DNA of 64,000 bases from Halobacteriales archaeon YIM A00010 (GCA_025041175.1 JAKCFJ010000003.1:372001-436000); one strand, 5' to 3'. Shown: positions 19,079 to 28,612, numbered from the stretch's first letter. Notes: generated from the letters alone by a model not told the origin. Program-made: numbers and translations.

Positions 19079-19316
19079 CTGTGTTCATCCGCCTCGATTG
19101 CAGTGCCCGAGTGAATGAACTACCACATTATCAATGTTATAGAAATTACATCAGCATACAATGGTAGAGATAATTGAGAGATATCCGGTGGCAAACTCCA
19201 TATGGGCAATATTGGGAAAATAATATAATTTATATATTTTTATTATTAGTTACTGTTTGTTGGTTAGAGAACTGCGCCCTCATCTATGACGTCGGAGTTG
19301 TTGTCATAGTCTCAAC

Positions 19317-19955
19317 TTAGTCGAGATTGGCGCACTCGCACCCCCTCTGTTCGAGTAGGTCGCTCACCTGATACTGATTGCCGCAGTCCTCACAGAGGAC
19401 GCGCATGTCGAGTAGTATCTCGAACTCGCCGAGCGTGATGTGGTCTGCGTTCTGGAGGTGGGTGAGTTTACCGTCAGTCATGGTCGTCATGCGGCGTTTG
19501 AGCCGCCGAATGTTCGTGGCTTCGGTCGTAACTGGGTCGCTGTTGTCAGTCGGATAGGTGACGCCACGGACGCTGGTGAGATAGGTATGCACGGCTTGCC
19601 GGGAAACGAAGTCGGCGTCGAGTTGGTCGACATCGACGCCGGCTCGCTCCAATCGGCGGTGGGCCTGGGTGCGCGTTCCCGTGCTAACGTCATCGTCGGT
19701 GAGCAATCGGTAGGTGTTTTCGACTTCGCCGTCGAGAGGGTTCATACCGGCGTCACGCATGGCTGTGCGCAGCAACTGTTGGTTGACGTAGTCGGCTAGC
19801 TCGCGCAGACTGTACCCGTCATCAGTATCGTCGAGCCAGTAGTCTTCGATTCGCTCGCCCAACTCCTCGAGGTCGTACTCGTCGATCAGTCGACTAAGTT
19901 TGCTGTTGGACTGTCGCGTGTGATCCTCTTGTTCCGAATCGGACGTTGACGGCAT
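19317..19955 (-). CDS. rdfA: rod-determining factor RdfA family protein
   Basis: The 212-residue protein shows the RdfA family plan: an N-terminal region with KLSRLIDEYDLEELGE, a winged-helix-like middle (YSLRELADYVNQQLLRTAM, then RLLTDDDVSTGTRTQ), and a C-terminal zinc-ribbon-like end LCEDCGNQYQV...GCEC. RdfA of Haloferax volcanii is needed for rod-shaped cells. Its neighbour is the SMC-related ATPase, the usual genomic partner. Confidence 0.8.
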   Translation of the reverse strand: MPSTSDSEQEDHTRQSNSKLSRLIDEYDLEELGERIEDYWLDDTDDGYSLRELADYVNQQLLRTAMRDAGMNPLDGEVENTYRLLTDDDVSTGTRTQAHRRLERAGVDVDQLDADFVSRQAVHTYLTSVRGVTYPTDNSDPVTTEATNIRRLKRRMTTMTDGKLTHLQNADHITLGEFEILLDMRVLCEDCGNQYQVSDLLEQRGCECANLD

Positions 19956-19977
19956 AGCTCCATCTCCGTGTGTTTCC

Positions 19978-19984
19978 TATATAA
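19978..19984 (-). promoter_or_regulatory. TATA box of rdfA
   Basis: TTATATA on the minus strand is centred 26 nt upstream of ATG 19955, as in leaderless haloarchaeal promoters. Confidence 0.55.
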
Positions 19985-20052
19985 GTCTGTTCTCCGTCTC
20001 TGGTGGTGTATGGTACTCGACAGCACGAGCTCGCTACACGTCCGATCCATAT

Positions 20053-20148
20053 ATACTGTCGGACCTGCGGATGGAGTGCGACGGAATAGCCAGCTGCTGT
20101 CTAGCGGTTCACAGCATCCGATATTCAATCATCTCTGTCCGACAGTAT
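20053..20148. repeat. 96-bp MITE-like element, family 1, copy 3
   Basis: Ends ATACTGTCGGAC and GTCCGACAGTAT... read inward as a near-perfect inverted repeat; the interior is in the orientation of copies 4 and 6. It lies about 100 bp upstream of rdfA. The following 20149-20324 has no gene. Confidence 0.83.
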
Positions 20149-20324
20149 ACGATGTGGTTCCAGTTGCTGTCGAACCCGGGCCAGGGTACAATCGACTATC
20201 CAAACCATCACTATCCTATCCTTTTTCTTCCGAGAGGGTTCGGTGGGACGGGGGGCGAGTCGCTCACCCGACTCGAAGATCGTAGTGGCGTCGACTACCT
20301 CCAACCCCGCCTGTAGACGCACAG

Positions 20325-20861
20325 TCATCCGGGGTGGGTAGGATCCGCGACGTCCCGCCAGTCTCGGTCGGCCCATGCCTGACCGTGGAAGGGATCGTCC
20401 GTAGCGCTCATTTCGGCCAGGAGTCGATCGTGGAGTTCGTCGCGCCGGTCTGCGTGTTCCTCGTCAGCGATGTAGTTGTCGAGTTCGTCCGGATCCGCGT
20501 TGTGGTCGTAGAGTTCGTCGCTCTCGAGCAGATTCAGACACAGCTTGTAGCCGTCGTCGGTGACTAGACAACGAATCGGGTAGAACCCGTCGCCGTCAGT
20601 TCGTCCCTGACCGTACCCGTTGTGCTCGACGAGCGCGACGTCACGGTGGTGTCTCGACGGCTCCTGGGCAACGTCGAGGAAACTCTCACCGTGGCATTCG
20701 GCCGGCGTTAGCCCGCCTGCCGCGTCGAGGAACGTCGGCAGGAGATCGATGTGAGAAACGAGCGCGTCGGTAGCGAGACCGGCTTCGAGCGACGGACCCC
20801 GGAGGATGAGCGGCACGTTCGTCACCTCGTCGTTCTGCGAGCGACGGGGCGCGAGGAGCAC
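20325..20861 (-). pseudogene. C-terminal fragment of a type I sulfatase
   Basis: The 178-residue frame carries late sulfatase blocks: DEVTNVPLILRGPSLEAG, HIDLLPTFLDAAGG, YKLCLNLLESDELYDHNADP and DELDNYIADEEHADRRDE. The N-terminal two thirds, including the Cys-x-Pro-x-Arg motif that is converted to formylglycine, is missing; an in-frame stop lies just upstream at about 20889. It sits downstream of an intact formylglycine-generating enzyme on the same strand, with an inverted-repeat element between, so an FGE-sulfatase operon was probably broken here. Confidence 0.75.
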
Positions 20862-20944
20862 GCGAGGAGTCTCGAAGAATCACGAGGAATCGTTTCGACG
20901 GACATAACGGAGTACATCCGAGACCAGGCCCGGTGATGGTGTAC

Positions 20945-21056
20945 TATACACCCGGACACGATTCATGTAACGATACGACGCCTGATTGGCCGGGAACAAG
21001 CCTGGTGTCATGGATGCGGTCATCTGCATGTCGATCTATTCGTGTCCGGGTGTATA
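20945..21056. repeat. 112-bp MITE-like element, family 3, copy 1
   Basis: Ends TATACACCCGGACACGA and TCGTGTCCGGGTGTATA form a perfect 17-bp inverted repeat. It is in reverse orientation relative to the copies at 26054 and 42333. It starts 13 bp after the stop codon of the formylglycine-generating enzyme. Confidence 0.88.
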
Positions 21057-21069
21057 GCACTGATCCCGA

Positions 21070-22062
21070 TCACTCTGCTACCGCGTCGACGACACAGCGG
21101 AAACCAATGTTCGTCGTCGAGCTGTCCGGGGTGTTCTTCGATCGAGCGGCGACCCGGTAGCGATTGCACCACGAGCGGTGACACAGGTGGGAACCACCCC
21201 GCATCACCCGCTCTCGGCCGGTGTCGGGACCAGTCGGATCGACGTGGTCGTACGCATCAGTGGTGTGGTAGTCGGCGCTGAACCAGTCGGCACACCACTC
21301 CCAGACGTTGCCCGCGACGTTGTACAGACCGTACCCGTTGGGCTCGTACGCATTCACCGGCGCAGTCCGGAGATAACCGTCGTCACCGGTGTTGTGCTCG
21401 GGAAACTCGCCCTGCCAGATGTTACAGCGGTGTTCGCCGTCGGGGGTGAGATCGTCGCCCCACGGATGGCGTTTTCCCGCACGCCCGCCACGCGCGGCGT
21501 ACTCCCACTCGGCCTCCGTCGGGAGGCGCTTTCCCGCCCACTCCGCGTAGGCCTGCGCGTCGTTCCACGAGACGTGCGTCACCGGGTGTTTGAGGAGCGC
21601 TCGATCGTCCAGCACACAAGAGCTCGGCCCGTACGGTCGCAACCAGTTAGCGCCCTCGACGGCAATCCACCACGGCGCTTCGGTGACGTTCTGTACGACG
21701 TGTTCGCGGTCGTCGTCGATGAAGTCCTCGAAGACGAACGACCAGCCGTAGCGCTCGGCGTCTGTAGTGTAGCCCGTCTCGCGAACGAACTGCACGAACT
21801 CGGCGTTTGTCACAGCGTATGTATCGATGTAGAAGGGGGCGATACTCACCTCACGAGCGGGACCTTCGCCGTCCTGGGGGAACCCCACGTCGGAATCGGT
21901 CCCCATCGTGAACGTCTCTCCCCCAAGACGAACCATCGACGACGTACGGTCGTCGTCCGGCGTCGCAGGCGCAGTGGACAGCGGTGCATCCCTCTTCCCC
22001 TGATCGTCGCGCTCGCGTCCCTCGCGGGCGACCGAACAGCAAGCGGGATCGTTCTCGGTCAT
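21070..22062 (-). CDS. formylglycine-generating enzyme (sulfatase-modifying factor)
   Basis: The 330-residue protein is a full FGE/SUMF1-type domain: VRLGGETFTMGTDS, REVSIAPFYIDTYAVTNAEF, KHPVTHVSWNDAQAYAEWAG, RLPTEAEWEYAARGG, GNVWEWCADWF, and the active-site end GGSHLCHRSWCNRYR with ARSKNTPDSST and IGFRC. Both copper-binding cysteines (C-H-R-S-W-C) are present, so it should oxidise the Cys of a sulfatase Cys-x-Pro-x-Arg motif to formylglycine. The only sulfatase nearby is a fragment lacking that motif. ATG 22062 (MTENDPACCSV) is chosen; the open frame upstream is non-coding. Confidence 0.88.
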   Translation of the reverse strand: MTENDPACCSVAREGRERDDQGKRDAPLSTAPATPDDDRTSSMVRLGGETFTMGTDSDVGFPQDGEGPAREVSIAPFYIDTYAVTNAEFVQFVRETGYTTDAERYGWSFVFEDFIDDDREHVVQNVTEAPWWIAVEGANWLRPYGPSSCVLDDRALLKHPVTHVSWNDAQAYAEWAGKRLPTEAEWEYAARGGRAGKRHPWGDDLTPDGEHRCNIWQGEFPEHNTGDDGYLRTAPVNAYEPNGYGLYNVAGNVWEWCADWFSADYHTTDAYDHVDPTGPDTGRERVMRGGSHLCHRSWCNRYRVAARSKNTPDSSTTNIGFRCVVDAVAE

Positions 22063-22429
22063 AGCTGTGTATCGACAGAGAACGGAGTAAATCCTTACGG
22101 TAGTCGAAATGCCTCCGTTCGATTGGATCCTCGTCCCGATACGGTTCGACAGGGTCGTTTCGAACGCTTCCCCAAAGATATAAGTTGGGTATGTGCTATC
22201 CCTCAACAGCGAGAGAATCCCGCCCTCAACGAGCGCCGGGCGTGAATTGCGTACGCTTGCTTCAACCGTCAACGTCGGTAGCTGTCCGGGATATTCCACG
22301 TTCGAAACTGTTATGTTCTCTGCCATACATAGACGATACATGGCGATTAAGACCGTTACCCGCACCCACCGCGCGAGGATTCGCAACCAGCGGCAGGTGT
22401 GTGACGGGCTTGATACGCTTGGGTTCGCC

Positions 22430-22482
22430 GTCACCAGAACCGAAGGTTCTGGTTGGCTAACGATACCTGCGGTCTCGTGAAC
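22430..22482. repeat. about 53-bp palindrome-bearing insert in tnpB, 5' side
   Basis: It contains a perfect inverted repeat ACCAGAACC-GAA-GGTTCTGGT at 22433-22453 (9-bp arms, 3-nt loop). Its edges are inferred from the tnpB reading frame that resumes on either side (LGFA and ASKLWNVARW), and its length shifts the frame. Confidence 0.6.
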
Positions 22483-23592
22483 GCCAGCAAGCTCTGGAAC
22501 GTGGCCCGCTGGACAGCGGGCCGCGTTTGGGATGCCTGCGGCCAGATTCCCGACGACGGTGTTCTCAAAGCCTACCTCAAAACCCACGAACGCTACGCGG
22601 ACCTCAACGCACAGTCCAGTCAGCGAGTTCTTGAAGAACTCGCTGAGGCGTTCACCGGGTGGTTCGGCCACCGCAACAACGGGAACGAGAAAGCGAACCC
22701 GCCCGGCTACCGCAAACACAACGGCGAACACCCGCGCTCAACGGTTACGTTCAAAGAAGACGGCTTCAAACACGACGCCAAAAACGGCTACATTCGCCTC
22801 TCGAAAGGCCGAAATACCAAGGCACACTACTCCGATTTCATTTTGTGCACCTACGAGGCCGACCCGTACGTTCTCATCGAGAACGTCCAGCAGGTCCGAG
22901 CAGTGTACGAGCACGGCGAATGGCGCTTACACATCGTGTGTCGCCACGATATCGAAGTCGAATCGCCCGGCAACGAAGTTGCCGGGGTCGACCTCGGAAT
23001 CTGCAACGTAGCTACCGTGTCGTTCGGCGACATCGCCCTGCTGTATCCCGGTGGTGTGCACAAAGAAGACGAGTACTACTTCGCGAAGAAGCGCGCCGAA
23101 ACGGACGATTCGGCGTCGCGCGAAGCACGACGCCTTGATCGAAAGCGCACCGACCGGCGGACGCACTTCTACCATGCGCTCTCGAAAGACATCGTTACTG
23201 AGTGTGTCGACCGCAAGGTCGGTACGCTCGCTGTCGGCGACCTCGCGGGAATCCGCGAGGACGGCGACGGTGGATCCAAGAACTGGGGTAAACATGGCAA
23301 CCTCGATTTGCATGGGTGGGTATTCGATCGCCTGTGGAAGATGCTCGAGTACAAGGGTGAAGCCGCCGGTATCGACGTGGTTCGCAAGGACGAGCGCGGA
23401 ACGTCGAAGTCGTGTTCGGCCTGTGGCCGAACCGACGATCGCCAGCGCGTCGAACGTGGCTTGTACGTCTGTGACGAGTGCGGGCTGGTTGCAAACGCCG
23501 ATACGAACGGAGCCGAGAATATTCGGCAGAAAGCACAAGTACCTCCAAGTCCGGCTGCTCCGCAGCCGGATAGGAGTAACGGCTGGATGGCA

Positions 23593-23647
23593 TCTCGAAA
23601 ATCACAGATTTTCGATGACTCGTCGAAAACGCTGCGCGTTTTCGAGA
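23593..23647. repeat. about 55-bp palindrome-bearing insert in tnpB, 3' side
   Basis: It holds two perfect inverted repeats: TCGAAAATC-ACA-GATTTTCGA (23595-23615) and TCGAAAACGC-TGC-GCGTTTTCGA (23623-23645). The whole insert also begins TCTCGAAAA and ends TTTTCGAGA, a 9-bp inverted repeat at its ends, with CA on both flanks. Confidence 0.65.
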
Positions 23648-23747
23648 CAGCCAGCGGTCCACCTGTTCGATCGTAGCGAGGGTCGTTTCGCCCCGCGAGA
23701 ACAGGTCGTGGACTGCGAACCCTAATATCCCAAACGCGGTCGGGAAA

Positions 23748-23767
23748 CCCCAGCGTTTACGCCGGGG
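23748..23767 (+). other. hairpin at the presumed right end of the tnpB transposon
   Basis: CCCCAGCG-TTTA-CGCCGGGG forms an interrupted stem 22 bp after the tnpB stop, where IS200/IS605-group elements keep their right-end structure and guide RNA end. The left boundary is not identified, but 22190-22339 lacks a gene. Confidence 0.45.
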
Positions 23768-23833
23768 AGGATGTCATGTGTACACTTGGTTGCAAATGGA
23801 TGTCATTCGCAGCCGACTATCGGAGGAAGTAGA

Positions 23834-25148
23834 ATGAGTGACACCGATTCAGTCGACGATACGGACGCGAACAGTGAACAAAGCGAAATCAAAGCTCTCA
23901 AACAGTGAATCACCGAGTTAGAACGCAAATACGAGGAGGCTACCACAAACCGTTCGGGAGTGACTCGGCGGCAAACCCTCGGTCTGCTCGGTGGGGGCGC
24001 GCTGTTCGGTATGGCTAGTCAGCCCGCGGTCGGAGCGGGGAGTGGTCCGAGAGCCAGTAACTCCGAGGGGGCAATGGAGCCAGACCGACGACGACGCGTT
24101 ACTCGAGCTCCCCGACCACGACGGCGTCGACGTTCAGCAGATCGAGACGGGCGCACTCAACAGCGTCCTGTACGCCCAACCGGGTGAGGTCCAGGCGAAA
24201 ATCGATCGAGTAGCCACTAGTAGCGACGGCGGTCCGAAACCGAACGCCGTCGTGAAGCTCCTTCCACAACAGACCTACGGCGAGGGCGAGGATATCTGGG
24301 TAAAACCGTGTGTCACGCTCGATTTCAACGGTGCGTTGCTAGAGGTGTCTAACGACCACAACGGGCTTTTCATCGATAACGAGTCGAAGGCAACCAACGT
24401 CAACATCGTGGTCACCCACGATGGGTACGCGTCGGACGTGATCGTTCTCGACGCGGAACGAACGTTCGATCCGGAAGCGCCCGACTGGGAGCGGGCCTAC
24501 GGACCGGACGGGATGGACACACCGGGACCCGGTGGCATCGCCCAGGGCGGGGAAAACAACGGCGTCGAAATCGACGGCGTCATCCGTGGAAACACCGCCG
24601 ATGGAACGGGGTTGGCGCTCCGACCGTACGCGGGTCAAGGGATATTCACAAACAATATCAACCTCGACATTTACCACTGCGGAACTGGCATCCTAGCCGA
24701 TACGAGCGAAGGATGGATCAACGGCGTTGACATCTGGACCTACCTCCACAACAACCGGGTGCAGATCGATCACGTGGGGGATCGACAGTTCAATATGATG
24801 ATCTACGGTCACACGCAGAACGGGTGGTACACCGATTACCATATCCGGAACAGAAACACTGCCGGCAAGGGTTCCTGTATGTTTATCGGCCAGGTCTGGG
24901 ACTCCGCGGGAGTCAACGAGAGCGCTCTCGCTGGTCCCGACATCAACGTCATCACCGATGGGCACATGGGGCGGGAGGTCACGAACAATTCCCCCGAGGC
25001 AGGCCCCGGCACGCTTGCCACGAGCTGGGAGAACGGCAAGCAAAACGTCGGCGTTGCCGAGACGGGAGACGTTTGGCAGTGGAACTACACGGGTAGCGGC
25101 GTCGAACTCCGGAAGAACGGCGATCCCGTCTGGAACGCGGGAGAGTAG
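23834..25148 (+). pseudogene. Tat-exported beta-helix protein, nonsense and frameshift
   Basis: From ATG 23834 the frame gives MSDTDSVDDTDANSEQSEIK, a TGA at 23906-23908, then ITELERKYEEA, a Tat-type signal TRRQTLGLLGGGALFGMASQ, and shifts frame near 24075-24090. The remaining 350 residues are intact: glycine- and Asn-rich strand-turn units (VKPCVTLDFNGALLEV, GVEIDGVIRGNTADGTGL, NNINLDIYHCGTGILADT) of a right-handed beta-helix, ending GVELRKNGDPVWNAGE. This is a family of exported haloarchaeal proteins, likely acting on polysaccharide. Two lesions make a sequencing error less likely but not impossible. Confidence 0.72.
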
Positions 25149-25170
25149 CGCCGACGCACGGCGGATGCAG

Positions 25171-25180
25171 TATATTTAAT
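25171..25180 (+). promoter_or_regulatory. TATA box of the SMP-30 family gene
   Basis: TATATTTAAT lies about 28 nt upstream of ATG 25205, consistent with a leaderless start. Confidence 0.5.
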
Positions 25181-25204
25181 AGCCCTCTCTCAGTCCTTCC
25201 ACCT

Positions 25205-26074
25205 ATGTCTTGGTCGTTTGAACGCGTTGCTGGCCCGTTTGGATTCACCGAAGGGCCAGCGTGGGACGGGGAAGCGCTACTGTTCACCGACATTCCGAAC
25301 GATCGTATTCTTCGGTATCATCCAGTGACCGGCGCGTGTGAGGAGTACGCGACCGATACGAAGGCAGCGAACGGGCTGAAATTCGGCCCCGACGGCGATC
25401 TGTACGCGTGCCAAGGTCCGCCCGGCCAGCAAGTCGTCCGGTACGACGAGGCGGGACGAGAACACTCGGTCGTAAGCGAATACGATGGAGCACCGCTCAA
25501 TAGCCCGAACGATCTCGCGTTCGATGGCCGAGGTCGGCTGTGGTTCACTGATCCCCGGTACGGCGATACGTCGAATCTCCCTCAGGAGTACGAGGCGGTC
25601 TACCGTGCTGATCCACGCGGTGACGGCGAGTGGGACATCGAGCGCGTGATAACTGATACGACCAAGCCGAACGGCATCCTCGCTTCGCCTGACTGTGAGT
25701 GGCTGTACGTCGCACAGTCGGACCCGGATCCAGCAGGGGCAAGCGAGCTACGCGCGTATCCACTCGATAGCGGCCAACTCGGAGACTATCGGGTGCTCCA
25801 CAATTTCGATCCACACCGTGGAATCGATGGGATGTGTTTCGATGGAGATGGGAACATTGTCGCTACAGCCGGCTCGGACGAGAGCGGCCCTGGGCCAATG
25901 CTCTACGTCTTTGCACCATCGGGACGGGTGCTCGAAACCCACCCCTATCCGGCCTCAGCGCCGACGAACTGTGCATTTGGCGAACACGACCTTCGGACAC
26001 TGTACGTCACGGGCGACGGCTCGTTGTACCGAGCGCGCACCGGACGACGAGGCTATACACCCGGACACGAATAG
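25205..26074 (+). CDS. SMP-30/gluconolactonase family protein
   Basis: The 289-residue six-bladed propeller has the family signatures FTEGPAWDGEALLFTDIPND (metal-binding Glu), ANGLKFGPDGDLYACQG, LNSPNDLAFDGRGRLWFTDP (metal-binding Asn), TKPNGILASPDCEWLYVAQ and IDGMCFDGDGN (metal-binding Asp). It should hydrolyse a sugar lactone. The last residues, YTPGHE, and the TAG stop are encoded by the left end of an inverted-repeat element, so the native C-terminus has been replaced. Confidence 0.83.
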   Translation: MSWSFERVAGPFGFTEGPAWDGEALLFTDIPNDRILRYHPVTGACEEYATDTKAANGLKFGPDGDLYACQGPPGQQVVRYDEAGREHSVVSEYDGAPLNSPNDLAFDGRGRLWFTDPRYGDTSNLPQEYEAVYRADPRGDGEWDIERVITDTTKPNGILASPDCEWLYVAQSDPDPAGASELRAYPLDSGQLGDYRVLHNFDPHRGIDGMCFDGDGNIVATAGSDESGPGPMLYVFAPSGRVLETHPYPASAPTNCAFGEHDLRTLYVTGDGSLYRARTGRRGYTPGHE

Positions 26075-26165
26075 ATCGATATGCAGGTGACCGCATCCAT
26101 GACACCAGGCTTGGTCCCGGCCGATCAGGCGACGTATCGTTACATGAATCGTGTCCGGGTGTATA
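26054..26165. repeat. 112-bp MITE-like element, family 3, copy 2
   Basis: Perfect TATACACCCGGACACGA terminal inverted repeats. Its left end overlaps the final codons of the lactonase gene and supplies the stop; its right end is 72 bp before the next gene's ATG. The interior is nearly identical to the copy at 42333. Confidence 0.88.
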
Positions 26166-26237
26166 TCTCGGAGAACCACCGATCGATCCGTGACTCGGTA
26201 ACAAAAAGCTATTGAACCGTCTTATACACGTATTCGT

Positions 26238-27192
26238 ATGGTACGACCCGCAGTCGTTCTTCCGCCTGCGCCCGATGAACGGTGGGAACTGGCCAAGCAG
26301 ATGGGCGTTACGGACGCCGTCATCCACCCCTTGGAGATCGGTACCGACAACGAACTGGACGTACGACGAACTTCGTGGGCTGAAAAACTATCTCGAGTCC
26401 GACGGTCTCGACTTCTCGGTCCTCGAAGGCAGCGTTCCGCTGACCGATCGGATCCGTCTCGGTCTCGACGGCCGCGACGAGGACATCGCCGAATTCAAGC
26501 GGTTTCTCCGGGACTGTGGCGACCTCGGAATTCCCGTCGTCTGCTACGATTGGATGGGCGGCGTCCGCTGGGCGCGCACGGAAGCGCACAACGCAGTCCG
26601 CGGTGGCTCGCTCGTCACTGGCTACGACAACGCGAAAATGCAGGGCGGCCCGCCGATTCCCGCATCCGAAAAGAGCCACGAAGACGTCTTCGAGGCGCTA
26701 GCGTACTTCCTCAAAGAGGCCGTCCCCGTTGCCGAGGAGGCCGGCGTCAAACTGGGTCTCCACCCGGACGACCCGCCCCGCGAGTCAGTCCGCGGCGTTC
26801 CCCGGGTCGCAAACAGCGTCGAGAACTACGACCGCATTCTCGAGATCTACGACAGCGAGCACAACGGCGTCACGTTCTGTCAAGGTAACTTCACCGCGAT
26901 GGGCGTTGACGTTCCGGAAGCTATCCGCCACTTCGACGAGAAGATCAATTTCGTCCACTTCCGTGACGTGGAGGGCGACGCGGACGAGTTCGTCGAAACC
27001 TGGCACGATAACGGCCCGACGGACATGCACAGCGCGATGGAGGCGTTCGTGGATATCGGCTTCGACGGTCCGATGCGTCCGGATCACGTCCCAACCATGG
27101 CGGGCGAGGACAACTCCAACCCCGGTTACCACACGAAGGGCCGCCTCTTTGCCATCGGCTATATGCGCGGCTTGCTCGATTCTGTCGAGTGA
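26238..27192 (+). pseudogene. mannonate-dehydratase-like gene (UxuA family), single frameshift
   Basis: The first 37 codons (MVRPAVVLPPAPDERWELAK, then PLEIGTDN) are in one frame; from about 26355 the protein continues in another frame with WTYDELRGLKNYLESDGLDF, VCYDWMGGVRWARTE, GVKLGLHPDDPP, NGVTFCQGNF, INFVHFRDVEGDADEF and MRPDHVPTM. These are metal-site and active-site blocks of the UxuA TIM barrel (D-mannonate to 2-keto-3-deoxygluconate). One indel in 26345-26360 would restore it, so a sequencing error is a real alternative. Confidence 0.75.
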
Positions 27193-28606
27193 ATCCAGTC
27201 GGGTTCTGAGCTCAACCACTGTGTTTTACGACCGTCACCCGATAGAACACGGCTGTCCCGACGAGTAAGAGCAACAGGAGATATCCCACTGCCCCCACGA
27301 AGTTTCCTATGTGATTGCAAACGCAGCTGGAGATATGCGAGCCGCTATCGGTGTTTTGTGGCGCACGAGACGCGACAGATGAGCACATCGAGAAAACCAT
27401 TGAGTGGGACTCGGAAGGTGACTCCGGAAGCGAAATCGGGAAGCAAACGGAAGACGTTCGGCCATCTCCCACCGCGTCACGAAATCCCTTACCATCTCAT
27501 CACTAAGCCCGACGAAATCAAGCTCCCCCTGTACGATACGCATTGTGATCGTCCGTCGGACTCGAACTCACAACGAACGGCTTGAAACCACCTCGCAGGG
27601 ATTGGCTCAGCGTGTCCTGTAAACAGAAACATATAGATATATTTTGAAGAAGTATCTTATTCAATAGTAATCTGCATTCTATCTCGTTCCTGTATCAATC
27701 ACTGTCCGGAGACACACGTTGGATCATAACGCGACCAAATACGAATAAATATATAAAATATAGTAAATATTATAGATATATAATAAATTTAATTAATATC
27801 GAAAACAAGGACAGAGGATCTAATCTCGTTACAGTAACACGGTACATCTATTATTGTATAATAAATATAATATGTTTATAGAAATGTGTATATTATTGTT
27901 CGAAGTGGTGGTGTTCATCTGATCAGTCGCCGATCGTGTGCTGCGTGGAAGCCATCATCTATCGAGACTGTCTCACAGAACGGTAGCCGTGACCCCGGCT
28001 ACTGTGGCCGCGAGCAGATAGCCGATCAATTCTTTACAACAGTGCATTTGTAATCGATATCCGAGCGACCGAACAGACGATAACCGATCTCTGGTTGTCA
28101 AGCGAGCGGTGATTATGTGATTCGTTCCGACTATAATAAATCACAGTACTACGTTGGTCTCGACAGTCAGAACGGGGAAGCTGAAGTGGATAACACTGAA
28201 TATCTATATCCAAAGTTTCCCACGTTACAGGCAAAGCGATCATATTAGCCAAAATTCTGTTGGTGGATGGAGCAAAGTCGCCGTCCTCCTGGTTCGTACA
28301 GGCGTTAAACCCGGCCAGGGTGGTCGATGGACCGTGCATATACACTATGAAATACGGGCTGATGGGGTTATATTCATGCCTATAGATATGAAATATCTAT
28401 TTACCCGATTTCAGCTATAGTGGAGGTCAATCCACTCGACAACACGTGTATGAATATCCATCTGAACGAGCTGTAGGGTATGCAAGCAAGTTCGCTCGGT
28501 TCACAGTGCTCGCTTCGAAACGGGATACAACTCCGGTAAAATCGGAAATCAGGTGGTGTACATAGGCGTGATAGTTATGATAGCACTGTGATCAATAGGA
28601 TAGAGC
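27193..28606. other. 1.4-kb AT-rich intergenic region, no convincing gene
   Basis: Bases 27640-28420 are strongly AT-rich. On the minus strand at about 27215-27330 a short frame encodes a hydrophobic stretch (GAVGYLLLLLLVGTAVFYRV) that could be the end of a lost membrane-protein gene. Nothing else with coding character, and no RNA gene or inverted-repeat element, was seen. Confidence 0.45.
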
Positions 28607-28612
28607 TTTTAA
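28607..28612 (+). promoter_or_regulatory. TATA-like box of the nucleoside hydrolase gene
   Basis: TTTTAA is centred about 27 nt before ATG 28637 and favours that codon over the in-frame GTG at 28631. Confidence 0.45.

Larger units (their letters stand above)
22340..23725 (+). pseudogene. tnpB: IS1341-type transposon tnpB, broken by two short inserts
   Basis: The TnpB protein is split over frames: MAIKTVTRTHRARIRNQRQV to LGFA (22340-22429), then ASKLWNVARWTAGRVWD through RuvC blocks GVDLGICNVAT, zinc finger CSACGRTDD...CDECG and NADTNGAENI to NGWMA (22483-23592), then PAVHLFDRSEGRFAPRE to the stop at 23725 in the first frame. Short palindrome-bearing inserts of about 53 and 55 bp account for both shifts. 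A shorter product starting at TTG 22453 could still contain the nuclease core. No tnpA is adjacent. Confidence 0.78.

Noticed and set aside
22063-22731. N-terminal extension of the formylglycine-generating enzyme frame up to 22731
   Set aside because: The extension runs antisense through the tnpB 5' part and lacks family similarity; ATG 22062 is followed by a normal FGE start.
27640-28420. AT-rich region as a possible replication origin
   Set aside because: No orc1/cdc6 gene and no clear set of origin-recognition repeats were seen nearby.
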